A DNA stretch of 64,000 bases, from positions 1,254,501 through 1,318,500 of the forward strand of contig NZ_CP030028.1 in assembly GCF_003586445.1 (NCBI RefSeq), written 5' to 3'. Origin of the DNA: Bacillus sp. Y1 (GTDB taxonomy: Bacteria; Bacillota; Bacilli; Bacillales; Cytobacillaceae). Below the pieces are notes generated by a model. That model saw only the letters and a list, made by a program, of their open reading frames with translations, searched no databases and was not told the DNA's origin. Both the position numbers and the translations under genes were made by a program. Position 1 is the first letter of the stretch. Every line of letters begins with the position of its first letter. Below are positions 24,810 to 32,667 of the stretch, piece after piece.

Positions 24810-25652
24810 ATGAGTATGAAAAAGAATAAAATCATAAGACTTACACTGTCATACTTAGTCATTGCGGTCATGGCAGTTATTGTATTCTACCCATTGCTTT
24901 GGATTATTGGATCTTCGTTTAATCCTGGGAATAGTCTCTCGGGCTCAACGATGTTTCCAGAAAACCCAACACTAGCACACTATAAGCATCTGTTTGATGC
25001 TGACAAGAGTGACTATATTATCTGGTATAAAAATTCCTTAAAAATCAGTATTATCACAATGGTGTTAACTGTTGCGAGTGTGGCATTAACCGCATACTCA
25101 TTCTCAAGATACCGTTTTGTTGGTCGAAAGAATGGTCTAATCACGTTCTTAATTCTACAAATGATTCCAAACTTTGCTGCACTTATTGCAATCTTTGTTT
25201 TAGCAAACCGTACAGGTTTAATTGATACACACTTAGGATTAATTCTTGTGTATGTCGGTGGTCAAATTCCTATGAATACGTATTTAATGAAAGGATATTT
25301 AGATACGATTCCGAAAGAGCTTGATGAATCTGCAAAAATGGATGGAGCGGGACATTTAAGAATTTTCTTCCAAATTGTTATGCCTCTTGCAAAACCAATA
25401 TTAGCAGTAGTTGCTTTATTCTCATTTATTGCTCCTTTTGGAGACTTTATCTTAGCGCGTATTTTATTACGATCAGAAGATAAATTTACATTATTAGTTG
25501 GCCTATATGAACTGGTTGCGAAACAGTTCGGTAACGAATTTACAAAGTTTGCTGCAGGTTCTGTATTAATTGCTATACCAATCGCTGCATTATTCTTAGT
25601 TTTCCAAAGATATTTCGTTTCTGGTTTGACGGCTGGAGGAACAAAAGGATAA
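24810..25652 (+). CDS. mdxG: Maltodextrin ABC transporter permease (MalG/MdxG)
   Basis: A 280-residue permease with six membrane segments and the EAA-type loop E-L-D-E-S-A-K-M-D-G-A-G near residue 170. It pairs with MdxF to form the channel of the importer. The start codon follows the mdxF stop by one base, which fits coupled translation. Confidence 0.93.
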   Translation: MSMKKNKIIRLTLSYLVIAVMAVIVFYPLLWIIGSSFNPGNSLSGSTMFPENPTLAHYKHLFDADKSDYIIWYKNSLKISIITMVLTVASVALTAYSFSRYRFVGRKNGLITFLILQMIPNFAALIAIFVLANRTGLIDTHLGLILVYVGGQIPMNTYLMKGYLDTIPKELDESAKMDGAGHLRIFFQIVMPLAKPILAVVALFSFIAPFGDFILARILLRSEDKFTLLVGLYELVAKQFGNEFTKFAAGSVLIAIPIAALFLVFQRYFVSGLTAGGTKG

Positions 25653-25694
25653 TCTTGTAGGGAAGGATTTCTAACAGGAAAAGGAGGAGCGGAG

Positions 25695-27236
25695 ATGAAA
25701 AAGAAAATGCTTTCTTTCATCTTAATCCCGTTTCTTCTTTTTTACTCCCTACCGGTAGGTGCAGTGGAAAAAGAAGAGCGAAAATGGCAGGATGAGACTT
25801 TTTATTTTATTATGATCGATCGCTTTAATAATAGTGATTTCAGCAATGATTTTAAAGTAAATATGGATGATCCCAAATCATATCATGGCGGTGACTTTCA
25901 AGGTATAATCGATCAATTGGATTATATTAAAGACATGGGGTTCACCGCTATTTGGCTTACCCCGGTTTTTGATAATGCGGAAAAGGGCTATCATGGATAC
26001 TGGATTACTGACTTTTACAACACAGAAGAACATTTTGGAACGATAGAAAAGTTTAAAGAATTAGTAGAAGAGGCACATAAACGAGACATAAAGATCGTCC
26101 TTGACTTTGTTGTCAATCATGTTTCCCCTGAGCACGAGTGGCTGACAGACAGTGAGAAAAAGGATTGGTTTCATGAAAATAAGGAAATTTTAAATTGGGA
26201 AGATCAAGATGAACTCAATAATGGTTGGATTTATGGATTACCTGATTTAAATACGGAAAATCCTGAAGTGTCAAATTATCTATTAGAGGCAGCAAAGTGG
26301 TGGATCACAGAAACAGATATCGATGGCTATCGACTCGATACGGTACGACATGTACCAGTTGATTTTTGGGAAACATTTTCTAAAGAAGTAAAAAGTGTAA
26401 AGGATGATTTCTACTTACTCGGTGAGGTTTGGGACAATGACCCAAATTATATAGCCCAGTATGACAAAGCTGGTATTGATGGCTTTGTGGATTATCCCTT
26501 AAACGAACATTTACGTACGGCTTTTGCTAAACCTGATCAATCTCTTTATTGGTTGTATACGACTGCGGACCGAAACAAAACCATTTATGAAGATCCTTAT
26601 TTAATGGGTACTTTTATGGATAATCATGATACTCCGCGCTTTACAAGAGATGCGGTGCAAAACAATGAGCATCCTGGTCCTCGCTGGAAGCTTGGCCTTA
26701 CCTACTTGTATACGACGCCTGGTATTCCGATCGTTTATTATGGTAGTGAGATTGCTCTTGATGGTGGGGAAGACCCTGATAACCGTAGACAAATGGATTT
26801 CCGAACAGATAAAGAATTGGTGGATTATATTTCTCAAATTGGAGCTGCTAGACAAACACTTCCGTCCTTAACTCGTGGTACGTTCGAGTTTCTATATGAA
26901 GAGAAGGGAATGGCTGTATATAAAAGGGAGTATGATGGTGAAACCACTGTTGTAGCAATTAATAACACATCAAAAACACAAACAGTAACCATTACAGAAG
27001 GGCTTGAAAAGGATAAAGAACTTCGAGGTGTACTCAGTGATGAGATTGTCCGTGGAAAAGGCCAGGAATATACGATCGTACTCGACCGTGACCAAGCGCA
27101 AATTTTTATCTTAGGCCAGAAAACAGGGTTGAATATCCCATATATACTTATAATGGGAGCTGTGTACGTAGCGTTTATTATATTTATCTATTTCCTATGG
27201 AAAAGATCGAAAAGGAAAAAACTCCCGAATCAATGA
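25695..27236 (+). CDS. Secreted, C-terminally membrane-anchored alpha-amylase (GH13)
   Basis: A 513-residue GH13 enzyme. Residues 1-23 are a signal peptide (positive start, hydrophobic core, G-A-V cleavage region). The catalytic Asp is in Y-R-L-D-T-V near residue 214, Glu in L-G-E-V-W near 243 and Asp in D-N-H-D-T-P-R near 312. Residues about 480-503 are a hydrophobic segment followed by W-K-R-S-K-R-K-K, a stop-transfer anchor. The enzyme would therefore face outside while held to the membrane, feeding oligosaccharides to MdxE. It is in the mdxEFG operon with GGAGGAGCGGAG upstream. Product specificity is not readable. Confidence 0.88.
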   Translation: MKKKMLSFILIPFLLFYSLPVGAVEKEERKWQDETFYFIMIDRFNNSDFSNDFKVNMDDPKSYHGGDFQGIIDQLDYIKDMGFTAIWLTPVFDNAEKGYHGYWITDFYNTEEHFGTIEKFKELVEEAHKRDIKIVLDFVVNHVSPEHEWLTDSEKKDWFHENKEILNWEDQDELNNGWIYGLPDLNTENPEVSNYLLEAAKWWITETDIDGYRLDTVRHVPVDFWETFSKEVKSVKDDFYLLGEVWDNDPNYIAQYDKAGIDGFVDYPLNEHLRTAFAKPDQSLYWLYTTADRNKTIYEDPYLMGTFMDNHDTPRFTRDAVQNNEHPGPRWKLGLTYLYTTPGIPIVYYGSEIALDGGEDPDNRRQMDFRTDKELVDYISQIGAARQTLPSLTRGTFEFLYEEKGMAVYKREYDGETTVVAINNTSKTQTVTITEGLEKDKELRGVLSDEIVRGKGQEYTIVLDRDQAQIFILGQKTGLNIPYILIMGAVYVAFIIFIYFLWKRSKRKKLPNQ

Positions 27237-27352
27237 TAAAAAATATACTACAAAAGTATCGGATAGTTAGGGTAGAATAAGGAATAAAGAAAACCTGAAT
27301 AATTATTAATACTATTCAGAAAATGTAGTTATTAGGAAATGAGGTGGGTAAG

Positions 27353-28414
27353 ATGGCTGTTACAATTAAAGATGTTGCTAAATTAGCAAAGGTCGCACCA
27401 TCTACCGTATCACGTGTAATTGCAAATAATCCTCGTATAAGTGAAAAAACGAAGAAAAAGGTTAGAGAAGCCATGGATGAGTTAGGATACCATCCTAACT
27501 TTATTGCAAGAAGTTTAGCGAGTCAAAGCACACAGGCAATCGGTCTCGTCATGCCGAGCTCTACTGACGTAGTATTTCAGAATCCCTTTTTTCCAACGGT
27601 ACTTAGAGGACTTAGTGAAGGTGCGCATGAAAAACACTACGCGTTATATATGACAACAGGAAAGACTGACAATGAAATTCTAGACGGAGTTACACAGATG
27701 GTCCAAGGTGGACGCGTTGACGGAGTCGTCCTCCTTTATTCGAAAATTGAAGATCAAGTGTTAATGTATTTGCAGGAGAGAGGCATTCCATTTGTAGTTA
27801 TTGGCAAACCTTTTAAGCATGTGGAGGAAATTACTCATGTTGATAATGATAACTTCCGTGCAACAAAGGAAGTAACGGAATATCTCATTCAGCTTGGACA
27901 TGATCATATCGCTTTTGTCGGTGGAAACTTAAATCTTGTTGTAACGGTTGAGCGTTTACTTGGATACGAAAAGGCACTTCGTGAAGCAGGAATTCCATTA
28001 AATGATGATTATATTGTACATGAAGAATTTTTAAGAGAAGGTGGACAAGAAGCTGTAAGGGAATTGCTTTCTTTAAAGGTTCCACCAACTGCACTGGTTG
28101 TCGCGGATGATTTAATGGCATTAGGGGTTCTTAATACATTAGATGAATTGGGAATTAAAGTACCTGAAGATATCTCGATCATCAGTTTCAATAATGTACT
28201 AGTGTCAGAGATGTCCAGGCCACCTCTCACAAGTGTGGATATTAATATTTTTGACCTTGGGTTTGAAGCTGCTCGTAGCTTGATCCAAAAGATAGAAAAC
28301 CCAAAAGAACCAATCAAGAGAATTATTATTCCACATCAAATTGTTAAACGCTTCTCTTGTTCTTATCCAAATGAAGAAAGAGTATTGTTGCCTCAAAAAG
28401 GGACTTTCAGTTGA
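27353..28414 (+). CDS. malR: LacI-family maltose-operon regulator (MalR/MdxR-like)
   Basis: A 353-residue repressor-type regulator. The N-terminal helix-turn-helix is I-K-D-V-A-K-L-A-K-V-A-P-S-T-V-S-R-V, followed by the hinge helix P-N-F-I-A-R-S-L-A near residue 48, and a periplasmic-binding-like effector domain from about 60 on. It closes the maltodextrin operon and probably binds the central-CG palindromes around mdxE and the neopullulanase, responding to maltose or maltodextrin. The ATG at 27353 has GAGGTGG upstream; a GTG at 27344 is in frame but unsupported. Confidence 0.88.
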   Translation: MAVTIKDVAKLAKVAPSTVSRVIANNPRISEKTKKKVREAMDELGYHPNFIARSLASQSTQAIGLVMPSSTDVVFQNPFFPTVLRGLSEGAHEKHYALYMTTGKTDNEILDGVTQMVQGGRVDGVVLLYSKIEDQVLMYLQERGIPFVVIGKPFKHVEEITHVDNDNFRATKEVTEYLIQLGHDHIAFVGGNLNLVVTVERLLGYEKALREAGIPLNDDYIVHEEFLREGGQEAVRELLSLKVPPTALVVADDLMALGVLNTLDELGIKVPEDISIISFNNVLVSEMSRPPLTSVDINIFDLGFEAARSLIQKIENPKEPIKRIIIPHQIVKRFSCSYPNEERVLLPQKGTFS

Positions 28415-28429
28415 AAAGTCCCTTTTTTT
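28395..28429. terminator. Bidirectional terminator after malR
   Basis: A 13-bp stem, 28395-28407 with 28415-28427, has an A-run before and a T-run after. It also ends the convergent SDR gene. Confidence 0.88.
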
Positions 28430-28433
28430 ATCC

Positions 28434-29297
28434 TTATCCATTGACGACTGTTCCACCATTAACATGAATCATTTGACCGCTAACATAAGAGGAGTCATTT
28501 GATGCGAGAAAAACATAACTCGCGGCAAGTTCATACGGCTGTCCGGCTCTTCCCATTGGTGTCGTAGATCCGAATTCTGCTACTTGTTCGGCTGGGAAGG
28601 TGGAAGGAATGAGAGGAGTCCAGATAGGTCCCGGTGCCACTCCATTTACTCGTATTCCATCCTTAGCAAGTGACTTTGAAAGAGATCTGGTAAAGGTAAC
28701 AATTGCTCCTTTAGTAGCGGAATAGTCAAGTAGTTGCTCGTTTCCTTGATAGGCTGTTATGGAAGCTGTGTTAATAATGGAGCTCCCTTTCTTCAGATGG
28801 GGAAGAGCAGCCTTAGTTAAATAAAAATAAGAGAAGATATTTGTTCGGAACGTTCGTTCAAGCTGCTCTGATGTGATATCAAGTAAACTTTGTTGTGGAT
28901 GTTGTTCGGCAGCGTTATTGACGATTATATCAATTTTGCCAAATGCTTTTATTGTATCATCTACAATTTGGTTACAAACCTCCTCATCCCCAATATCTCC
29001 TGCGGCAAGGATACAACGTCTGCCTTCTGCCTCAACTTTCTTTTTCGTGTCCTCAGCATCCTTTGTTTCGTTTAAATAGGAAACTACAACGTCAGCTCCT
29101 TCTTTAGCAAAATAGATGGCCACTGACTTCCCAATTCCACTATCACCACCTGTAATAATCGCTACCTTGTCTTTTAATTTATTGGAGCCTTTATACTGTT
29201 CACTAACATGAATCGGTATGGGGTTCATTTCATCCTCAACACCGGGTTGATGATTTTGATGTTGAGGTGGAAAAGTTTGTTTGTTATTCTTAGACAA
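28434..29297 (-). CDS. SDR-family oxidoreductase (YdaD/YhxC-type general stress dehydrogenase)
   Basis: A 287-residue short-chain dehydrogenase. The N-terminal 40 residues are Gln/Pro/His-rich (Q-P-G-V-E-D-E-M-N-P), a mark of the YdaD/YhxC subfamily. The cofactor motif T-G-G-D-S-G-I-G is near residue 50, N-N-A-A near 127, and the catalytic Tyr/Lys in Y-S-A-T-K near 193. The substrate is unknown. I start at a TTG at 29297, which has AAAGGATGG about six bases upstream; the in-frame TTG at 29315 has no RBS. Confidence 0.82.
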   Translation of the reverse strand: MSKNNKQTFPPQHQNHQPGVEDEMNPIPIHVSEQYKGSNKLKDKVAIITGGDSGIGKSVAIYFAKEGADVVVSYLNETKDAEDTKKKVEAEGRRCILAAGDIGDEEVCNQIVDDTIKAFGKIDIIVNNAAEQHPQQSLLDITSEQLERTFRTNIFSYFYLTKAALPHLKKGSSIINTASITAYQGNEQLLDYSATKGAIVTFTRSLSKSLAKDGIRVNGVAPGPIWTPLIPSTFPAEQVAEFGSTTPMGRAGQPYELAASYVFLASNDSSYVSGQMIHVNGGTVVNG

Positions 29298-29395
29298 GCA
29301 TATCCATCCTTTCAAATGATCTTTGTCATTTTTGTAGTATAGGTTAAATGAGGGGATTTATATGCAAACGGAACAATTCAGAATAGGAGAAAAAT

Positions 29396-29425
29396 TTGAC
29401 GGATTTATATGAATTATGATATAAG
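29396..29425 (+). promoter_or_regulatory. Promoter of the aldolase-domain gene
   Basis: TTGACG (29396-29401) and TATAAG (29420-29425) are 18 bases apart, 57 bases before the start codon. Confidence 0.6.
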
Positions 29426-29481
29426 CTATAATATTAAAAATATTTTCTAATGAACGTAATCAATTGGAGGAAGTGACATTT

Positions 29482-30441
29482 ATGGAACATCGTAGTAAGA
29501 TTATAGACTGTACAATTCGAGATGGAGGCTTAGTCAACAATTGGGATTTTAGCGTAGAGTTTGTTCAGGACTTGTATAATGGTTTAAGTGAGGCTGGAGT
29601 TGAATATATGGAAATTGGATACAAAAATTCAGCCAGGTTACTGAACGTATCAGAACCCAATCCATGGAGATTTCTCGACGATCACTTCCTAAAAGAAATT
29701 ATTCCAGAGAAAAAATTCACGAAGCTATCTGCCTTAGTGGATATTGGACGAGTAGACCCTAATGACATCCTTCCTCGAGAGCAAAGTATCTTAGATATGA
29801 TTCGAGTAGCATGCTATGTTCGTGAAGTGGATAAAGGATTAGAACTTGTACAAATGTTCCATGATTTAGGCTATGAGACTTCTCTCAACATTATGGCGTT
29901 ATCTAGTGTACCAGAGCAACAGCTTATAAAAGCGTTTGAGTTGGTAAAAGAGAGCCCAGTAGATGTGGTATATATCGTTGACTCATTCGGAAGCTTAGAT
30001 CCTGGGGATATTGAGCACCAAGTGAAAAAATTCCAAGCACTGATTCCTAACAAACAGCTAGGAATTCATACTCATAACAATATGCAACTGGCATTTGCCA
30101 ATACGTTAACTGCGTTTCAAAATGGCGTTACGTTCCTTGATTCATCTGTTTATGGGATGGGACGTGCAGCGGGTAACTGCAACACAGAGCTTCTCGTTAG
30201 CTATATTCAAAAACCAAGCTATGAGCTTAAACCAGTTCTTGGCGTTATCGAAAAACATATGTTAGACATGCGTAAAAAGTGGGAATGGGGCTATATCATC
30301 CCTTATATGATCTCTGGTGTTCTCAATGAGCATCCACGTATTGCTATGGCATACCGTGATAGTTCAGATAGAGATAAATTTGTAGAATTCTATGACAAAG
30401 TAACGACACCTGAAGCTACTATGGTCTTAGAGTCAAAGTAA
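29482..30441 (+). CDS. HMG-lyase-like aldolase catalytic domain protein
   Basis: A 319-residue DRE-TIM metallolyase-fold protein. The family marks are D-C-T-I-R-D-G-G at residues 8-15 and the metal-binding H-T-H-N-N near 200, with G-M-G-R-A-A-G-N-C near 229. Relatives include HMG-CoA lyase, isopropylmalate synthase and 4-hydroxy-2-oxovalerate aldolase, but this short form has no C-terminal regulatory domain and its substrate is unknown. The ATG at 29482 follows TTGGAGG by eleven bases; an upstream TTG at 29464 is in frame. Confidence 0.75.
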   Translation: MEHRSKIIDCTIRDGGLVNNWDFSVEFVQDLYNGLSEAGVEYMEIGYKNSARLLNVSEPNPWRFLDDHFLKEIIPEKKFTKLSALVDIGRVDPNDILPREQSILDMIRVACYVREVDKGLELVQMFHDLGYETSLNIMALSSVPEQQLIKAFELVKESPVDVVYIVDSFGSLDPGDIEHQVKKFQALIPNKQLGIHTHNNMQLAFANTLTAFQNGVTFLDSSVYGMGRAAGNCNTELLVSYIQKPSYELKPVLGVIEKHMLDMRKKWEWGYIIPYMISGVLNEHPRIAMAYRDSSDRDKFVEFYDKVTTPEATMVLESK

Positions 30442-30462
30442 TAAATAGGTATTCAGATTTTT

Positions 30463-30490
30463 AAAAAAAGGCCAATATTGGCCTTTTTTT
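30463..30490 (+). terminator. Intrinsic terminator after the aldolase gene
   Basis: A perfect palindrome of 28 bases, 30463-30490, with a GC core (GGCC) between an A-run and a T-run. Confidence 0.88.
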
Positions 30491-30670
30491 ATTTTTATTT
30501 TATTTATATATGTTTTATCACTATTATCAAAACAAAAAAGTGAAAAACTATTGTCATGGATGCGCTTTCGTGATAAGTTTAAAAGGTCAAATGTGACATA
30601 TTTGTGAATAATAATAATTATGTTTTTGATACGAAAACAGCGACCCTGTTGATCGGTTGAAAAATCTTTA

Positions 30671-30792
30671 TTTATTTTGTTTATGACAGTTGGTACTTAG
30701 CAGCGCTCCTGTATAAGGCAAACCGTTGTAATGATTCAGGTGAAGGTTCCTTATATAGGAGTCTAAATTTGGATTAATTACAACGGTTTTTT
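30671..30792 (+). promoter_or_regulatory. Candidate regulatory leader RNA A with intrinsic terminator, upstream of the OFA transporter
   Basis: A 36-nt core (30689-30724) can fold as a hairpin: GTT at 30689-30691 with AAC at 30721-30723, CTTA at 30696-30699 with TAAG at 30714-30717, and CAG at 30701-30703 with CTG at 30709-30711. Its last bases, AACC, are the 5' end of a perfect 12-bp terminator stem (30721-30732 with 30777-30788) with a T-rich tail, so hairpin and terminator compete. The core recurs before the molybdoenzyme (29 of 36 bases identical). I do not recognise it as a known riboswitch. The rest of the 396-base gap (30442-30837) holds the previous terminator and AT-rich sequence, and no gene. 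Confidence 0.65.
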
Positions 30793-30837
30793 GTTTTCTA
30801 TTGGAGCATCTATGCGATTGATGTAGGGGGAAAACAA

Positions 30838-32109
30838 ATGAAAACAACAAAAAATCGTTGGCTTATTGCATTATCAGCAGTTGGAATACATATTTCCATT
30901 GGTTCGGTATATGCATGGAGTAATTTTACCGCTCCCTTAAAGAACATGTTTGGGTGGTCGGATTCAGAGGTAGCACTTACTTTTAGTATCGCTATCTTAT
31001 TTTTAGGTCTCTCAGCTGCATTTTTGGGACATTTTGTAGAAAAGTATGGTCCAAGAAAAGCAGGATTACTAGCAGCCATTTTCTTTGGAATTGGTATTAC
31101 TGGTTCTGGTTTAGCAGTCGATTTTGGTTCAAAGTATATGCTTTATGTGTGTTACGGAGCACTAGGTGGAATTGGACTTGGAGTTGGTTACATCGCACCT
31201 GTTTCTACTCTAGTAAAATGGTTTCCTGATCGAAGAGGTTTAGCCACTGGCCTTGCTATTATGGGATTTGGGTTTGCAGCAGCCATTTCAAGCCCAATTA
31301 TGAACTCATTGATTGAAACTGTAGGTGTAGCGAATACATTTTATATTTTAGGTGTATCATACTTTGCTATTATGACTCTTTCTTCATTATATTTAGAGAA
31401 GCCTGCTGAAGGTTGGTTACCAGAAGGTTTTCAAGCGAAAATTGAAAGTGGAAAGGCAAAACCAACCATGGAATTGTCACAGCTAATGGCTAATGAAGCA
31501 GTAAAAACAAAACGCTTCTGGTATTTATGGCTCATGTTATTCATTAATGTCACTTGTGGAATTGCCATCTTAGCGGTAGCGAAACCACTAGCGATGGAAA
31601 GCATCGGCATTGACATGACAGCAGCTGCAGCATTGGTTGGTGCAATTGGTATCTTTAATGGTTTAGGTCGAATTGGTTGGGCTTCCTTATCTGATTATAT
31701 TGGACGTCCAAATACCTATACAGCCTTTTTTGTTCTACAAATTGTCATGTTTTTCTTTTTACCACAAGTGTCCATTCAGTGGTTATTTATGGCTATGCTT
31801 ATTGTCGTTTATACTTGCTATGGTGGTGGATTTTCTTCTATTCCAGCTTATATTGGAGATATGTTTGGTACAAAGCAACTTGGGGCCATCCATGGCTATA
31901 TTTTAACGGCATGGGCAGCTGCAGGACTAGTTGGTCCTTTATTCGCTGCATGGATTAAGGATACGACTGGCAGCTATGCAGGAAGTTTAACCTTCTTTTC
32001 CGGATTATTTGTAGTTGCATTAGTGATATCAATTTTAATAAGATTTGATATTAATAGATTAAAAGCAGAGAATGCCGGAAAGTTAGGACATTCTAAAGAA
32101 GCAGTATAA
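30838..32109 (+). CDS. OFA-type MFS transporter (oxalate/formate antiporter family)
   Basis: A 423-residue major facilitator with about twelve membrane segments. The N-terminal G-I-H-I-S-I-G-S-V-Y-A-W-S-N-F motif and L-G-H-F-V-E-K-Y-G-P-R-K near residue 62 are typical of the oxalate/formate antiporter (OFA) family. It opens an operon that also encodes an FdhF/YdeP-type molybdoenzyme, so formate, oxalate or another small carboxylate is a reasonable but unproven substrate. A GGGGGAAAA site precedes the ATG. Expression is probably controlled by the leader/terminator just upstream. Confidence 0.85.
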   Translation: MKTTKNRWLIALSAVGIHISIGSVYAWSNFTAPLKNMFGWSDSEVALTFSIAILFLGLSAAFLGHFVEKYGPRKAGLLAAIFFGIGITGSGLAVDFGSKYMLYVCYGALGGIGLGVGYIAPVSTLVKWFPDRRGLATGLAIMGFGFAAAISSPIMNSLIETVGVANTFYILGVSYFAIMTLSSLYLEKPAEGWLPEGFQAKIESGKAKPTMELSQLMANEAVKTKRFWYLWLMLFINVTCGIAILAVAKPLAMESIGIDMTAAAALVGAIGIFNGLGRIGWASLSDYIGRPNTYTAFFVLQIVMFFFLPQVSIQWLFMAMLIVVYTCYGGGFSSIPAYIGDMFGTKQLGAIHGYILTAWAAAGLVGPLFAAWIKDTTGSYAGSLTFFSGLFVVALVISILIRFDINRLKAENAGKLGHSKEAV

Positions 32110-32154
32110 TATCTAACAAAAATAGTGTAAGATAGGGAAAAAACGGTAAGTGAG

Positions 32155-32523
32155 TTGAAACGAGTGAATAAGTACGAAGCTGAGTTTAGCAATATTGTTC
32201 GAGCCTTTCGTAAAAAGCATATGGGAAAAGGTCCAAGTCAAGTTCGAACCACTTTCTCAAAAAACTGGGCCATCTGTGAACTGGAGGGGAATCTATCCCC
32301 TATTGAAAAATTCATTGCCACAGCAGAAGATGGGCGCCAAATGCTTCGCTCTGCCCGTACAGAAATGGTGAAGGAGATTTATAAAAAAAATCATCCTACA
32401 GAAATGGAAGAATTGCTTGGCACAAAATTCGTCCGTGTGTTTGTCGATATCGATATTGAGTTAGACATAGGTATGTCGATCTTTGTATTTGAAGATAACA
32501 TTGAAGAGAAATTTAATATGTAA
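32155..32523 (+). CDS. DUF2294-family protein
   Basis: A 122-residue soluble protein that matches the DUF2294 family in length and pattern: H-M-G-K-G-P-S-Q-V near residue 22, L-S-P-I-E-K-F near 44, and a V-R-V-F-V-D-I-D-I-E-L-D near 92. The function of the family is unknown. It lies 45 bases after the OFA transporter with no terminator between, so it is probably cotranscribed. The start is uncertain: a TTG at 32155 or a GTG at 32164, neither with a good RBS, suggesting low or coupled translation. Confidence 0.75.
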   Translation: MKRVNKYEAEFSNIVRAFRKKHMGKGPSQVRTTFSKNWAICELEGNLSPIEKFIATAEDGRQMLRSARTEMVKEIYKKNHPTEMEELLGTKFVRVFVDIDIELDIGMSIFVFEDNIEEKFNM

Positions 32524-32540
32524 TAACTGTTGCAAGCAGA

Positions 32541-32638
32541 TTTATTTTGTTGGAACTTGGCAGCGCACCTGTTAAAGACTAACCACCTGAAGTTTCGTCC
32601 TAATAAAAAGGAAGGATTTCTTCTGGTGGTTTTTTATA
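32541..32638 (+). promoter_or_regulatory. Candidate regulatory leader RNA B with intrinsic terminator, upstream of the FdhF/YdeP gene
   Basis: TTTATTTTGT (32541-32550) and the core (32549-32584) repeat leader A, except that A has a ten-base insertion (30681-30690) after that decamer. Possible pairs: GTTGG 32549-32553 with CTAAC 32579-32583 (one G-U), CTT 32556-32558 with AAG 32575-32577, CAG 32561-32563 with CTG 32569-32571. The closing AACC starts a terminator stem, AACCACC (32581-32587) with GGTGGTT (32625-32631), extended by GAAG/CTTC past one mismatch, with a run of six T residues. It starts only 18 bases after the DUF2294 stop. Confidence 0.65.
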
Positions 32639-32667
32639 TGAAAAAAGTGTAAATGGAGGAATAAATT

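Noticed and set aside
30689..30724. Leader A core as a LicT/SacY-type ribonucleic antiterminator
   Set aside because: The position over the terminator arm and the ending AGGCAAACC are reminiscent, but the second copy does not keep that ending and no sugar phosphotransferase genes or antiterminator gene are near. Kept only as an analogy.
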